DNA of 64,000 bases from Atherix ibis (taxonomy: Eukaryota > Arthropoda > Insecta > Diptera > Athericidae). The DNA is taken from positions 73,518,806-73,582,805 of the forward strand of contig OY282608.1 in the NCBI GenBank assembly GCA_958298945.1, in the 5' to 3' direction. This document shows positions 44,401-60,100 of this stretch, in pieces. Position numbers and translations under genes: made by a program. The notes beneath the pieces are model-generated. The model saw only the letters and a program-made list of their open reading frames with translations, was not told where the DNA came from and made no database searches. How positions within the stretch are numbered: position 1 is the stretch's first letter; the number at the start of each line of letters is the position of its first letter.

Positions 44401-45400
44401 ACCAACAAACCAACAAACCAACAAACCAACAAACCAACAAACCAACAAACCAAAAAAGCAACAAACCAACAAACCAACAAACCAACAAACCAACAAACCA
44501 ACAAACTAACAAACCAACAAATCAACAAGCCGACAAACGAACTAACGAACAAACAAACAAACCAACAAGTCAACAAACCAAGAAACCATCAAACCAACAA
44601 ACCAACAAACCAACAAACCAACAAACCAACAAACCAAGAAACCAACAAACCAACAAACCAAGTAACCAACAAACCAACAAGACAACAAACCAACAAGCTA
44701 ACAAACCACCAAACCAACAAGCCAACAAACAAACAAACCAACAAACCAACAAACCAACAAACTAAGAAACCAACAATCCAACAAATCAACAAACCAATAA
44801 ACAAACAAACAAACAAACCAACAAACCAACAAACCAACAAACCAACAAACCAACAAACCAACAAACCAACAAACCAACAAACCAAAAAACCAACAAACCA
44901 ACAAACCAACAAACCAACAAACCAATAAACCAACAAACCAACAAACCAATAAACCAACAAACAAATAAACCAACAAACCAATAAACCAACAAACCAACAA
45001 ACCAACAAACAAATAACCCAACAAACCAACAAGCCAAAAAACCAACAAACAAATAAACCAACAAACCAACAAACCATTAAACCAACAAACCAACAAACCG
45101 ACAACCCAACAAACCAACAAACCAACAAACCAACAAACCGACAAACCAACAAACCAACAAACCAACAAACCAACTAGCCAACAAACGAACAAACCAACAA
45201 ACGAACAAACCAACAAGCCAACAAGCCAACAAACCAACAAACCAACAAACCAACAAACCAAAAAACCAACAAACCAACAAACCAACAAGCCAACAAACCA
45301 ATAACCAACAAACCAACAAATTAACAAACCAACAAACAAATAAACCAACAAACCAACAAACCAACAAACTAACAAACCAACAAACCGACAACCCAACAAA
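44401..45400 (+). repeat. 3.74 kb higher-order unit, partial third copy
   Basis: The variant-unit order of about 37.5-38.4 kb and 41.2-42.1 kb appears a third time here, with offsets of about 3.3 kb from copy B, so part of the unit is missing. GCCGAC, AAGACAAC and ATTAAACC tags are all present. Matching fades near 45.4 kb. Confidence 0.65.
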
Positions 45401-48400
45401 CCAACACACCAACAAAACAACAAACCGAAAAACCAACAAACCAACAAACCAACAAACCAACACACAAACAAACTAACAAACCAAGAAACCAACAAACCAA
45501 CAAACCAACAAACCAACAAACCAACAAACCAGCAAATCAACAAGCCAACAAACGAACAAAGGAACAAACAAACAAACCAACAAGCCAAAAACCAACACAC
45601 CAACAAACCAAGAAACCATCAAACTAACAAACCAACAAACCAACAAACCAACAAACCAACAAACCAACAAACCACAAACCCACAAACGAACAAACCAACA
45701 AACAAACAAACCAACAAACGAACAAACCAACAAACCAACAAACGAACAAACCAACAAACCAACAAACCAACAAAACTTCAAATAAACAAACCAACAAACA
45801 TACAAACAAACAAACCAACAAATCCACAAATCCACAAACCAACAAACCAACAAACCAACAAACCAACAAACCAACAAACCAACAAACCAACAAACCAACC
45901 AACCAACAAACCAACAAACCAACAAACCAGTAAACCAACAAGCCAAAAAACGAACAAACCAACAAGCAAGCAAAACAACAAACCAACAAAACAAGAAACC
46001 AACAAGCCAACAAATCAACAAACCAACAAACCAACTAACAAACAAACCAACAAAAGAACAAACCAACAAACGAACAAACCAACCAACCAACAAACCAACA
46101 AGCCAACAAACCCACAAGCCAACAAACGAACAAACCAACAAACCAACAACCCAACAAACCAACAAACCAACAAACCAACAAAGCAACAAACCAACAAACC
46201 AACAAACCAAAAAACCAACAAACCAACAAACCAGCAAGCCAACAAACCAATAATCAACAAACCAACAAACCAACAAACCAAGAAACCAACAAACCAACAA
46301 ACCAACAAACCAACAAACCAATAAACCAACAAACCAACAAACAAACAAACCAACAAACCAACAAACCAAGAAACCAACAAAGCAATAAACCAACAAACCA
46401 ACAAATTAACAAACCAACAAACCAACAAACCAACAAACCAACAAACCAACAAACCAACAAACCAACAAACCAACAAACAAATAAACCAACAAACCAACAA
46501 ACCAACAAACCAACAAACCAACAAACGAACAAACCAACAAACCAACAAACCAACAAACCAACAAACCAACAAACCAACAAACCAACAAACCAACAAACCA
46601 ACAAGCCAACAACCCAACAAACCAACAAACCATTAAACCAACAAACCAACAAACCAACAAACAAATAAAGCAACAAACCAACAAGCCAACAAACCAACAA
46701 ACCAACAAACAAATAAACCAACAAACCAACAAACCAACAAACCAACAAGCCAACAAACGAACAAAACAACAAACCAACAAACCAACAATCGAACAAACCA
46801 ACAAACCAACAAACCAAAAACCAACAAGCCAACAAACGAACAAACCAACAAACCAACAAACCAACAAACCAACAAACCAACAAACCAACAAACCAACAAA
46901 CCAACAAACCAACAAGCCAACAAACGAACAAACCAACAAACCAACAAACAAACAAGCCAACAAACGAACAAACCAACAAACCAACAAACCAACAAACCAA
47001 CAAACCAACAAACCAACAAACCAACAAACCAACAAACCAACAAACCAACAAAACAACAAACCAATAAACCAACAAACCAACAAACCAACAAATCAGCAAA
47101 CCAACAAGCCAACAAACGAACTAACCAACAAGCCAACAAACCAACAAACCAACAAACCAACAAACCAAGAATCCAACAAACCAACAAACCAACAAACCAA
47201 CAAACCAACAAACCAACAAACAAAGAAACCAAGAAACCAAGAAACCAATAAACCAACAAACCAACAAACCAACAAACCAATAAACCAACAAACCAACAAA
47301 CCAACAAACCAACAAGCCAACAAAGGAAGAAACGAACAAACAAACAAATCAACAAACCAACAAATAAACAAACGAAGAAACCATCAAAACAACAAACCAA
47401 GAAACCAATAAACCAACAAACCAACAAACCAACAAACCAACAAACCAACAAACCAACAAAAAAACAAACCAACAAACCAACAAATCAAGAAACCAGCAAA
47501 ACAACAAGCCAACAAACCAACAAACAAAGAAACTAACAAACCAACAAACCAACAAACCAACAAACCAACAAACCAACAAGCCAACAAACGAACAAACCAA
47601 CAAACAAACAAGCCAACAAACGAACAAGCCAAAAAACCAACGAACCAACAAACCAACAAACCAACAAACAAAAAAACCAACAAACCAACAATCGAACAAA
47701 CCAACAAACCAACAAACCAACAAACCAACAAACCAACAAACCAACAAACCAACAAACCAACAAGCCAACAAACCAACAAACCAACAAACCAACAAATCAA
47801 CAAACCAAGTAACCAACAAGCCAACAAACCAACAAGCCAACAAACCAACAAGCCAACAAACCAACAAACCAACAAGCCAACAAACGAACAAACCAACAAA
47901 CCAACAAACCAACAAACCAACAAACCAACAATCCAAGAAACCAACAAACCAACAAACCAACAAACCAATAAACCAACAAACCAGCAAACCAACAAGTCAA
48001 AAAACCAACAAACCAACAAACCAACAAACATACAAACGAACAAACCAACAAACAAACAAACCAACAAACGAACAAACCAACAAACCAACAAGCCAACAAA
48101 CGAACAAACCAACAAACCAACAAACCAACAAACAAACAAACCAACAAACCAACAAACAAACAAACCAACAAACCAATAAACCAACAAACCGACAAACAAA
48201 CAAACCAACAAACCGACAATTCAGCAAACCAACAAACCAACAAGCCAACAAAAGAACAAATCAACAAGCCAACAAACCAACAAACCAACAAACCAGCAAC
48301 CGAACAAACCAACAAACCAAGAAACCAAAAACCATTAAGCCAACAAACGAACAAACCAACAAACCAACAAACCAACAAACCAACAAACCAACAAACCAAC

Positions 48401-51000
48401 AAACCAACCAACCAACAAACCAACAAACCAACAAGCCAACAAACGAACAATCCAACAAACCAACAAACAAACAAACCAACAAACGAACAAACCAACAAAC
48501 CAACAAACCAACAAACCAACAAACCAACAAACCAACAAACCAACAAACCAACAAACCAACAAACCAACAAACCAATAAACCAACAAACCAACAAACCAAC
48601 AAACCAACAAATCAGCAAACCAACAAACCAACAAGCCAACAAACGAACTAACCAACAAGCCAACAAACCAACAAACCAACAAGCCAAGAAACCAATAATC
48701 CAACAAACCAACAAACCAACAAACCAACAAACCAACAAACCAAGAAACCAACAAACCAACAAACCAATAAACCAACAAACCAACAAACCAACAAACAAAC
48801 AAGCCAACAGGCGAACAAACGAACAAACAAACAAATCAACAAACCAACAAACCAACAAATAAACAAACCAAGAAACCATCAAAACAACAAACCAAGAAAC
48901 CAACAAACCAACAAACCAACAAACCAACAAACCAATAAACCAACAAACCAACAAACAAACAAACCAAAAAACCAACAAACCAACAAATCAAGAAACCAAC
49001 AAAGCAACAAGCCAACAAACCAACAAACAAACAAACCAACAAACCAACAAACCAACAAACCAACAAACCAATAAACCAACAAACCAACAAACCAACAAGC
49101 CAAGAAACGAACAAACCAACAAACAAACAAGCCAACAAACGAACAAACCAACAAACCAACATACCAACAAACCAACTAACCAACAAACCATAAAACCAAC
49201 AAACCAACAAACCAACAAACCAACAAACCAACAAACCAACAAACCAACAATCGAACAAACCAACCAACCAACAAACCAACAAACCAACAAGCCAACAAAC
49301 GAACAAACCAACGAACCAACAAACCAACAAACCAACAAACCAACAAGCAAACAAACCACCAAGCCAACAAACGAACAAACGAACAAACCAACAAACAAAC
49401 AAGCCAACAAACGAACAAACCAACAAGCCAACAAACCAACAAACCAACAAACCAACAAACCAACAAACCAACAAACCAACAAACCAATAAGCCAACAAAC
49501 CAACAAACCAATAAACCAACAAACCAACAAACCAACAAATCAGCAAACCAACAAACCAACAAGCTAACAAACGAACTAACCAACAAGCCAACAAACCAAC
49601 AAACCAACAAACCAACAAACCAAGAAACCAAGAAACCAACAAACCAACAAACCAACAAACCAACAAACCAAGAAACCAAGAAACCAACAAACCAACAAAC
49701 CAATAAACCAACAAACCAACAAACCAACAAACCAACAAGCCAACAAACGAACAAACAAACAAATCAACAAACCAACAAACGAACAAATAAACAAACCAAG
49801 AAACCATCATACCAACAAACCACCAAACCAACAAACCAACAAACCAACAAACCAACAAACCAACAAACTATTAAACCAACAAACCAACAAACCAACAAAC
49901 CAACAAACCAACAAACCAACAAACCAACAAACCAACAAACCAACAAACCAACAAACCAACAAACCAACAAACCAACAAACCAACAAACCAAGTAACCAAC
50001 AAGCCAACGAACCAACAAGCCAACAAACCAACAAACCAACAAGCCAACAAACGAACAAACCAACAAACCAACAAATCAACAAACCAACAATCCAAGAAAC
50101 CAACAAACCAACAAACCAACAAACCAATAAAACAACAAACCAGCGAACCAACAAATCAAAAAACCAACAAACCAGCAAACCAACAAACGAACAAACGAAC
50201 AAACCAACAAACAAAGAAACCAACAAACGAACAAACCAACAAACTAACAAGCCAACAAACGAACAAACCAACAAACGAACAAACCAACAAACCAACAAAC
50301 CAACAAACAAACAAACCAACAAACCAACAAACAAACAAACCAACAAACAAACAAACCAATAAACCAACAAACCAACAAACCAACAAACAAACAAACCAAC
50401 AAACCAACAAACAAACAAACCAACAAACCAACAAACCAACAAACCAATAAACCAACAAACCAACAAACCAACAAACCAACAAACCAACAAACCAACAAAC
50501 CAACAAACCAACAAACCAGCAAACCAACAAACCAACAAGCCAACAAAAGAACAAACTAACAAGCCAGCAAACCAACAAACCAACCAACCAAGAAACCAAC
50601 AAACCAACAAACCAACAAAGCAACAAACCTACAAACCAACAAACAAACAAACCAACAAACGAAAAAACCAACAAACCAACAAACCAACAAACCAACAAGC
50701 CAACAAACCAACAAGCCAACAAACGAACAAACCAACAAACCAACAATCCAACAAGCCAACAAACCAACAAGCCAACAAACCAACAAACCAACAAACCATC
50801 AAGCCAACAAACAAACAAACCAATAAACCAACAAACCAACAAACCAACAAACAAACAAACCAACAAACCAACAAACAAACAAACCAACAAACCAACAAAC
50901 CAACAAACCAATAAACCAACAAACCAACAAACCAACAAACCAACAAATCAACAAACCAGCAAACCAACAAACCAACAAGCCAACAAAAGAACAAACCAAC
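45401..51000 (+). repeat. Segment related to the 21-34 kb region
   Basis: This is satellite with tags shared with the 8.45 kb blocks: AAATAAAC followed by CCATC at 47362, 48857 and 49785, TCAGC at 47093, 48612 and 49540, and rare CAAGCAAGC and TTCAAA variants near 45.78-45.97 kb like those near 21.84-22.01 kb. There is no clean long-period repetition by eye. The spacing of the AAATAAAC tags (about 1.5 and 0.93 kb) resembles that at 23.45-25.87 kb (about 1.4 and 1.0 kb), so related sub-blocks are likely. Confidence 0.65.
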
Positions 51001-51239
51001 AAGCCAGCAAACCAACAAACCAACCAACCAAGAAACCAACAAACCAACAAACCAACAAAGTAACAAACCTACAAACCAACAAACAAACAAACCAACAAAC
51101 GAAAAAACCAACAAACCAACAAACCAACAAACCAACAAGCCAACAAACCAACAAGCCAACAAACGAACAAACCAACAAACCAACAATCCAACAAGCCAAC
51201 AAACCAACAAGCCAACAAACCAACAAACCAACAAACCAT

Positions 51240-52620
51240 CAAGCCAACAAACCAACAAGCCAACAAACGAACAAACCAACAATCCAACAAACAAACAAGC
51301 CAACAAACGAACAAACCATCAAACCAACAAACCAACAAACCAACAAACCAACAAACCAACAAACCAACAAACCAACAAACCAACAAACCAACAAACCAAC
51401 AAACCAACAAACCAACAAACCAACAACCCAACAAACCAACAAGCCAATATTCCAATAAACCAACAAGCCAACAAACGAACAAACACACAAACAAACAAAC
51501 CAAAAAACCAACAAACCAACAAATCAACAAACCAAGAAACCAACAAACCAACAAACCAACAAACCAACAAACCAACAAGCCAACAAACCAAAAAACCAAC
51601 AACCCAACAAGCCAACAAACCAAAAAACCAACAAACCAACAAACCAAAAAGCCAAGAAACCAACAAACCAACAAACCAACAAACAAACAAACGAACAAAC
51701 CAACAAACCAACAAACCAACAAGCCAACAAACGAACAAACCAACAAACCAACAAACTAACAAACGAACAAACCAACAAACCAACAAACCAACAAGCCAAT
51801 AAACGAACAAACCAACAAACCAAAAAACCAACAAACCAACAAACCAACAAACCAACAAACCAACAAGCCAACAAACCAACAAACAAACAAGCCAACAAAC
51901 GAACAAACCAACAAACCAAAAAAAAAAAACAAGTAACCAAAAAACCAACAAACCAACAAGCCAACGAACCAATAAACCAACAAACCAACAAACAAACAAA
52001 CCAACAAACGAACAAACCAACAAACGAACAAACGAACAAACCAACAAACCAAAAAAACAGCAAACCAACAAACCAACAAACCAACAAACCAACAAACCAA
52101 TAAACCAACAAACCAACAAACCAACAAACCAACAAACCAGCAAACCAGCATATCAACAAACAAACAAATCAACAAACCAACAAACCAACAAGCCAACAAA
52201 CGAACAAACCAACAAATAAACAAACCAAAATACCAACAAACCAACAAACCAAGAAACTAAGAAACCAAGAAACCAACAAACCAACAAACCAACAAACCAA
52301 CAAGCAAGCAAACCAAAAAACCAACAAACCAACAAGCCAACAAACCAAAAACCCAATAAACCAAAAAACCAAAAAGCCAACAATCCAACAAACCAACAAA
52401 CCAACAAACAAACAAACCAACAAACCAACAAACCAACAAACCAACAAACCAACAAACCAACAAACCAACAAATCAAGAAACCAACAAACGAACAAACCAA
52501 CAAACAAACAAGCCAACAAATGAACAAACCAACAAACCAACAAACCAACAAAAGAACAAACCAACAAGCCAGCAAACCAACAAACCAACAAACCAAGAAA
52601 CCAACAAACCAACAAACCAA
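51240..52620 (+). repeat. 3.9 kb repetition, left copy (diverged)
   Basis: Tags here recur about 3900 bp to the right: AATATT at 51446/55346 and AAATGAAC at 52520/56420. The offset is temporarily 3915 around 52.30-52.35 kb. Compared with the 8.45 kb pair, point and indel differences are more frequent, so this duplication looks older. Edges are approximate. Confidence 0.7.
51918..51929 (+). repeat. A12 homopolymer run
   Basis: This is the longest A run noticed in the window, directly before CAAGTAACC. The equivalent site 3900 bp to the right reads CAACAACAAAAAACTAGTAACC, so the two copies differ at several bases here. Confidence 0.85.
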
Positions 52621-55139
52621 CAAACCTACAAACCAACAAAACGAACAAACCAACAAACAAACAAGCCAACAAACAAACAAGCCAACAAATGAACAAACCA
52701 ACAAACCAACAAACCAACAAACCAACAAACCAACAACCCAACAAACCAACAAACCAACAAACCAACAAACCAACAAACCAACAAATCAGCAAACCAACAA
52801 ACCAACAAGCCAACAAATGAACTAACCAACAAGCCAACAAACCAACAAACCAACAAACCAAGAAACCAAGAAACCAAGAAACCAACAAACCAACAAACCA
52901 ACAAACCAACAAACCAGCAAACCAACAAACCAACAAGCCAACAAAAGAACAAACCAACAAGCCAGCAAACCAACAAACCAACAAACCAAGAAACCAACAA
53001 ACCAACAAACCAACAAAGCAACAAACCTACAAACCAACAAACAAACAAACCAACAAACGAAAAAACCAACAAACCAACAAATCAACAAACCAACAAACCA
53101 ACAAGCCAACAAACCAACAAGCCAACAAACAAACAAACAAACAAACCAATAATCCAACAAGCCAACAAACCAACAAACCAACAAACCAACAAACCAACAA
53201 ACCAACAAACTAACAAACCAACAAACCAACAAACCAACAAACCAACAAACCAACAAACCAACAAAGCAACAAACCAACAAACCAACAAACCAACAAACCA
53301 ACAAACCAACAAACCAACAAACCAAGTAACCAACAAGCCAACACACCAACAAGCCAACAAACCAACAAACCAACAAGCCAACAAACGAACAAACCAACAA
53401 ACCAACAAACCAACAATCCAAGAAACCAACAAACCAACAAACCAACAAACCAATAATCCAAGAAACCAACAAACCAACAAACCAACAAACCAATAAACCA
53501 ACAAACCAACAAACCAACAAACCAACAAACCAACAAACCAACAAACCAACAAACCAACAAACCAGCAAACCAGCAAACCAGCAAACAAACAAACCAACAA
53601 ACCAACAAACAAACAAACCAACAAACCAACAAACCAATAAACCAACAAACCAACAGACCAACAAACAAACAAACCAACAAACCAACAAACAATCAAACTA
53701 ACAAACCAACAAACCAATAAACCAACAAACCAACAAACCAACAAACCAACAAACCAACAAACCAACAAACCAACAAACCAACAAACCAGCAAACCAACAA
53801 ACCAACAAGCCAACAAAAGAACAAACCAACAAGCCAGCAAACCAACAAACCAACAAACCAAGAAACCAACAACCCAACAAACCAACAAACCTACAAACCA
53901 ACAAACAAACAAACCAACAAACGAAAAAACCAACAAACCAACAAACCAACAAACCAACAAGCCAACAAACCAACAAGCCAACAAACGAACAAACCAACAA
54001 ACCAACAAACCAACAAGCCAACAAACCAACAAACCAACAAACCAACAAACCAACAACCATCAAGCCAACAAACCAACAAGCCAACAAATGAACAAACCAA
54101 CAAACCAACAAACAAACAAGCCAACAAACGAACAAACCAACAAACCAACAAACCAACAAACCAACAAACAAACAAACCAACAAACCAACAAACCAACAAA
54201 CCAACAAACCAACACACCAACAAACCAACAACCCAACAAACCAACAAACCAATATTCAATAAACCAACAAGCCAACAAACGAACAAACCAACAAACAAAC
54301 AAACCAAAAAACCAACAGACCAGCAAACCAACAAACCAAGAAACCAACAAACCAACCAACCAACAAACCAACAAACCAACAAGCCAACAAACCAACAAGC
54401 CAACAAACCAACAAACCAACAAACCAACAAACCAACAAACCAACAAACCAACAAACGAACAAACGAACAAACCAACAAACAAAGAAACCAACAAACGAAC
54501 AAACCAACAAACCAACAAGCCAACAAACGAACAAACCAACAAACCAACAAACCAACAAACCAATAAACCAACAAACCAACAAACCAACAAACCAACAAAC
54601 CAACAAACCAACAAACCAACAAACCAACAAACCAACAAACAAACAAACCAACAAACAAACAAACCAATAAACCAACAAACCAACAAACCAACAAACAAAC
54701 AAACCAACAAACTAACAAACAAACAAACCAACAAACCAACAAACCAACAAACCAACAAGCCAATAAACCAACAAACCAACAAACCAACAAACCAACAAAC
54801 CAACAAACCAACAAACCAACAAACCAACAAACCAACAAACCAGCAAACCAACAAACCAACAAGCCAACAAAAGAACAAACCAACAAGCCAGCAAACCAAC
54901 AAACCAACAAACCAAGAAACCAACAAACCAACAAACCAACAAAGCAACAAACCTACAAACCAACAAACAAACAAACCAACAAACGAAAAAACCAACAAAC
55001 CAACAAACCAACAAACCAACAAACCAACAAGCCAACAAACCAGCAAGCCAACAAACAAACAAACAAACAAACCAACAATCCAACAAGCCAACAAACCAAC
55101 AAGCCAACAAACCAACAAACCAACAAACCATCAAGCCAA

Positions 55140-56520
55140 CAAACCAACAAGCCAACAAACGAACAAACCAACAATCCAACAAACAAACAAGCCAACAAAC
55201 GAACAAACCAACAAACCAACAAACCAACAAACCAACAAACCAACAAACCAACAAACCAACAAACCAACAAACCAACAAACCAACAAACCAACAAACCAAC
55301 AAACCAACAAACCAACAAACCAACAACCCAACAAACCAACAAGCCAATATTCCAATAAACCAACAAGCCAACACACGAATAAACCAACAAACAAACAAAC
55401 CAAAAAACCAACAAACCAACAAACCAACAAACCAAGAAACCAACAAACCAACAAACCAACAAACCAACAAACCAACAAGCCAACAAACCAAAAAACCAAC
55501 AACCCAACAAGCCAACAAACCAAAAAACCAACAAACCAACAAACCAAAAAGCCAAGAAACCAACAAACCGGCAAACCAACAAACAAACAAACGAACAAAC
55601 CAACAAACCAACAAACCAACAAGCCAACAAACGAACAAACCAACAAACCAACAAACTAACAAACGAACAAACCAACAAACCAACAAACCAACAAGCCAAT
55701 AAACAAACAAACCAACAAACCAAAAAACCAACAAACCAACAAACCAACAAACCAACAAACCAACAAGCCAACAAACCAATAAACAAACAAGCCAACAAAC
55801 GAACAAACCAACAAACCAACAACAAAAAACTAGTAACCAATAAACCAACAAGCCAACAAGCCAACGAACCAATAAACCAACAAACCAACAAACAAACAAA
55901 CACACAAACGAACAAACCAACAAACGAACAAACGAACAAACCAAGAAACCCCAAAACAGCAAACCAACAAACCAACAAACCAACAAACCAACAAACCCAT
56001 AAACCAACAAACCAACAAACCAACAAACCAACAAACCAACAAACCAGCAAACCAGCATACCAACAAACAAACAAATCAACAAACCAACAAACCAACAAAC
56101 CAACAAGCCAACAAACGAACAAACCAACAAATAAACAAACCAAAAAACCAAGAAACCAACAAACCAAGAAATCAAGAAACCAAGAAACCAACAAACCAAC
56201 AAACCAACATACCAACAAGCAATCAAACAAAAAAACCAACAAACCAACAAGCCAACAAACCAAAAACCCAATAAACCAAAAAAACAAAAAGCCAACAATA
56301 AAACAAACCAACAAACCAACAAACAAACAAACCAACAAACCAACAAACCAACAAACCAACAATACCAACAAATCAAGAAACCAACAAACGAACAAACCAA
56401 CAAACAAACAAGCCAATAAATGAACAAACCAACAAACCAACAAACCAACAAAAGAACAAACCAACAAGCCAGCAAACCAACAAACCAACAAACCAAGAAA
56501 CCAACAAACCAACAAACCAA
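55140..56520 (+). repeat. 3.9 kb repetition, right copy (diverged)
   Basis: This is the counterpart of about 51.24-52.62 kb, with AATATT at 55346, an ACTAGT-containing irregular patch at about 55829-55834 and AAAAACCC at about 56262. A third, shorter relative of its right end lies at about 60.59-61.1 kb. Confidence 0.7.
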
Positions 56521-56951
56521 AAAACCTACAAACCAAAAAAACGAACAAACCAACAAACAAACAAGCCAACAAATGAACAAACCAACAAACCAACAAACCA
56601 ACAAACCAACAAACCAACAACCCAACAAACCAACAAACCAACAAACCAACAAACCAACAAGCCAACAAACCAACAAACCAATAAACCAACAAACCAACAA
56701 ACCAACAAACCAACAAATCAGCAAACCAACAAACCAACAAGCCAACAAACGAACTAACCAACAAGCCAACAAACCAACAAACCAACAAACCAAGAAACCA
56801 AGCAACCAAGAAACCAACAAACCAACAAACCAATAAACCAACAAACCAACAAACCAACAAACCAACAAGCCAACAAACGAACAAACGAACAAACAAACAA
56901 ATCAACAAACCAACAAACCAACAAATAAACAAACCAAGAAACCATCAAACT

Positions 56952-57119
56952 AACAAACCAACAAACCAACAAACCAACAAACCAACAAACCAACAAACCA
57001 ACAAACCAACAAACCAACAAACCAACAAACCAACAAACCAACAAACCAACAAACCAACAAACCAACAAACCAACAAACCAACAAACCAACAAACCAACAA
57101 ACCAACAAACCAACAAACC
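56952..57119 (+). repeat. Longest perfect tract noticed, 21 units
   Basis: Twenty-one consecutive AACAAACC units without a mutation, flanked by AACTAACA on the left and CCAAGTAACC on the right. In a densely mutated array this marks either very recent local expansion or conversion. The same flanks border the tracts at 61482-61633 and 63343-63470 in modified form. Confidence 0.88.
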
Positions 57120-60100
57120 AAGTAACCAACAAGCCAACAAACCAACAAGCCAACAAACCAACAAACCAACAAGCCAACAAACGAACAAACCAACAAACCA
57201 ACAAACCAACAAACCAACAAACCAACAATACAAGAAACCAACAAACCAACAAACCAACAAACCAATAATCCAAGAAACCAACAAACCAACAAGCCAACAA
57301 ACCAATAAACCAACAAACCAACAAACCAACAAACGAACAAACGAACAAACCAACAAACAAAGAAACCAACAAACGAACAAACCAACAAACCAACAAGCCA
57401 ACAAACAAACAAACCAACAAACCAACAAACCAACAAACAAACAAACCAACAAACCAACAAACAAACAAACCAACAAACCAACAAACCAATAAACCAACAA
57501 ACCAACAAACCAACAAACAAACAAACCAACAAACCAACAAACAATCAAACTAACAAACCAACAAACCAATAAACCAACAAACCAACAAACCAACAAACCA
57601 ACAAACCAACAAACCAACAAACCAACAAACCAGCAAACCAACAAACCAACAAGCCAACAAAAGAACAAACCAACAAGCCAGCAAACCAACAAACCAACAA
57701 ACCAAGAAACCAACAAACCAACAATCCAACAAACCTACAAACCAACAAACAAACAAACAAACAAACGAAAAAACCAACAAATCAACAAACCAACAAACCA
57801 ACAAACCAACAAACCAACAAGCCAACAAACCAACAAGCCAACAAACGAACAAACCAACAAACCAACAAACCAACAAGCCAACAAACCAACAAACCAACAA
57901 ACCAACAAACCAACAACCATCAAGCCAACAAACCAACAAGCCAACAAATGAACAAACCAACAAACCAACAAACAAACAAGCCAACAAACGAACAAACCAA
58001 CAAACCAACAAACCAAAAAACCAACAAACCAACAAACCAACAAACCAACAAACCAACACACCAACAAACCAACAAACCAACAAACCAACACACCAACAAA
58101 CCAACAACCCAACAAACCAACAAACCAATATTCAATAAACCAACAAGCCAACAAACGAACAAACCAACAAACAAACAAACCAAAAAACCAACAAACCAGC
58201 AAACCAACAAACCAAGAAACCAACAAACCAACCAACCAACAAACCAACAAACCAACAAGCCAACAAACCAACAAGCCAACAAACTAACAAACCAACAAGC
58301 CAACAAACCAACAAACCAACAAACGAACAAACGAACAAACTAACAAACAAAGAAACCAACAAACGAACAAACCAACAAACCAACAAGCCAACAAACGAAC
58401 AAACCAACAAACCAACAAACCAACAAACAAACAAACCAACAAGCCAACAAAAGAACAAACCAACAAGCCAGCAAACCAACAAACCAACAAACCAAGAAAC
58501 CAACAAACTAACAAACCAACAAACCTACAAACCAACAAACAAACAAACCAACAAACGAAAAAACCAACAAACCAACAAACCAACAAACCAACAAGCCAGC
58601 AAACCAACAAGCCAAGAAACGACCAAACCAACAAACCAACAAACCAACAAGCCAACAAACCAACAAACCAACAAACCAACAAACCAACAACCATCAAGCC
58701 AACAAACCAACAAGCCAACAAATGAACAAACCAACAAACAAACAAGCCAACAAACGAACAAACCAACAAACCAACAAACCAACAAACCAACAAACCACAA
58801 ACCAACAAACCAACAAACCAACAAAACCAACAAACCAACAAACCAACACACCAACAAACCAACAACCCAACAAACCAACAAACCAATATTCAATAAACCA
58901 ACAAGCCAACAAACGAACAAACCAACAAACAAACAAACAAACCAAAAAACCAACAAACCAGCAAACCAACAAAACCAAGAAACCAACAAACCAACAAACC
59001 AACAAGCCAACAAATGAACAAACCAATAAACCAACAAACAAACAAGCCAACAAACGAACAAACCAACAAACCAACAAACCAACAAACCAACAAACCAACA
59101 AACCAACAAACCAACAAACCAACAAACCAACACACCAACAAACCAACAACCCAACAAACCAACAAACTAATATTAAATAAACCAATAAACCAACAAACAA
59201 ACAAGCCAACAAACGAACAAACCAACAAACCAACAAACCAACAAACCAACAAACCAACAAACCAACACACCAACAAACCAACAAACCAACAAACCAACAC
59301 ACCAACAAACCAACAACCTAACAAACCAACAAACCAATATTCAATAAACCAACAAGCCAACAAACGAACAAACCAACAAACAAACAAACCAAAAAACCAA
59401 CAAACCAGCAAACCAACAAACCAAGAAACCAACAAACCAACCAACCAACAAACCAACAAACCAACAAGCCAACAAACCAAGAAGCCAACAAACCAACAAA
59501 CCAACAAGCCAACAAACCAACAAACCAACAAACGAACAAACGAACAAACCAACAAACAAAGAAACCAACAAACGAACAAACCTACAAACCAACAAACAAA
59601 CAAACCAACAAACGAAAAAACCAACAAACCAACAAACCAACAAACCAACAAGCCAACAAACCAACAAGCCAACAAACGAACAAACCAACAAACCAACAAA
59701 CCAACAAGCCAACAAACCAACAAACCAACAAACCAACAAACCAACAACCATCAAGCCAACAAACCAACAAGCCATCAAATGAACAAACCAACAAACAAAC
59801 AAGCCAACAAACGAACAAACCAACAAACCAACAAACCAACAAACCAACAAACCAACAAACCAACAAACCAACACACCAACAAACCAACAACCCAACAAAC
59901 CAACAAACCAATATTCAATAAACCAACAAGCCAACAAACGAACAAACCAACAAACAAACAAACAAACCAAAAAACCAACAAACCAGCAAACCAACAAACC
60001 AAGAAACCAACAAACCAACAAACCAACAAACCAACAAACCAACAAACCAACAAGCCAACAAACCAACAAGCCAACAAACCAACAAACCAACAAGCCAACA

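Noticed and set aside
11590..51929. A9-A12 runs (11590, 34857, 51918) as poly(A) tails of inserted retroelements
   Set aside because: No element body or target-site duplication adjoins them. The 11590 run is explained by one C to A change relative to its copies.
1016..56892. Long minus-strand open frames with a hydrophobic WFVGLLVC-type repeat (up to 726 codons), resembling a family of membrane proteins
   Set aside because: They overlap in all three frames of the strand with the same peptide repeat, begin only where a mutation makes ATG, end only where a mutation makes a stop, and have no non-repeat domain, signal peptide or codon bias. They follow from the 8-bp unit.
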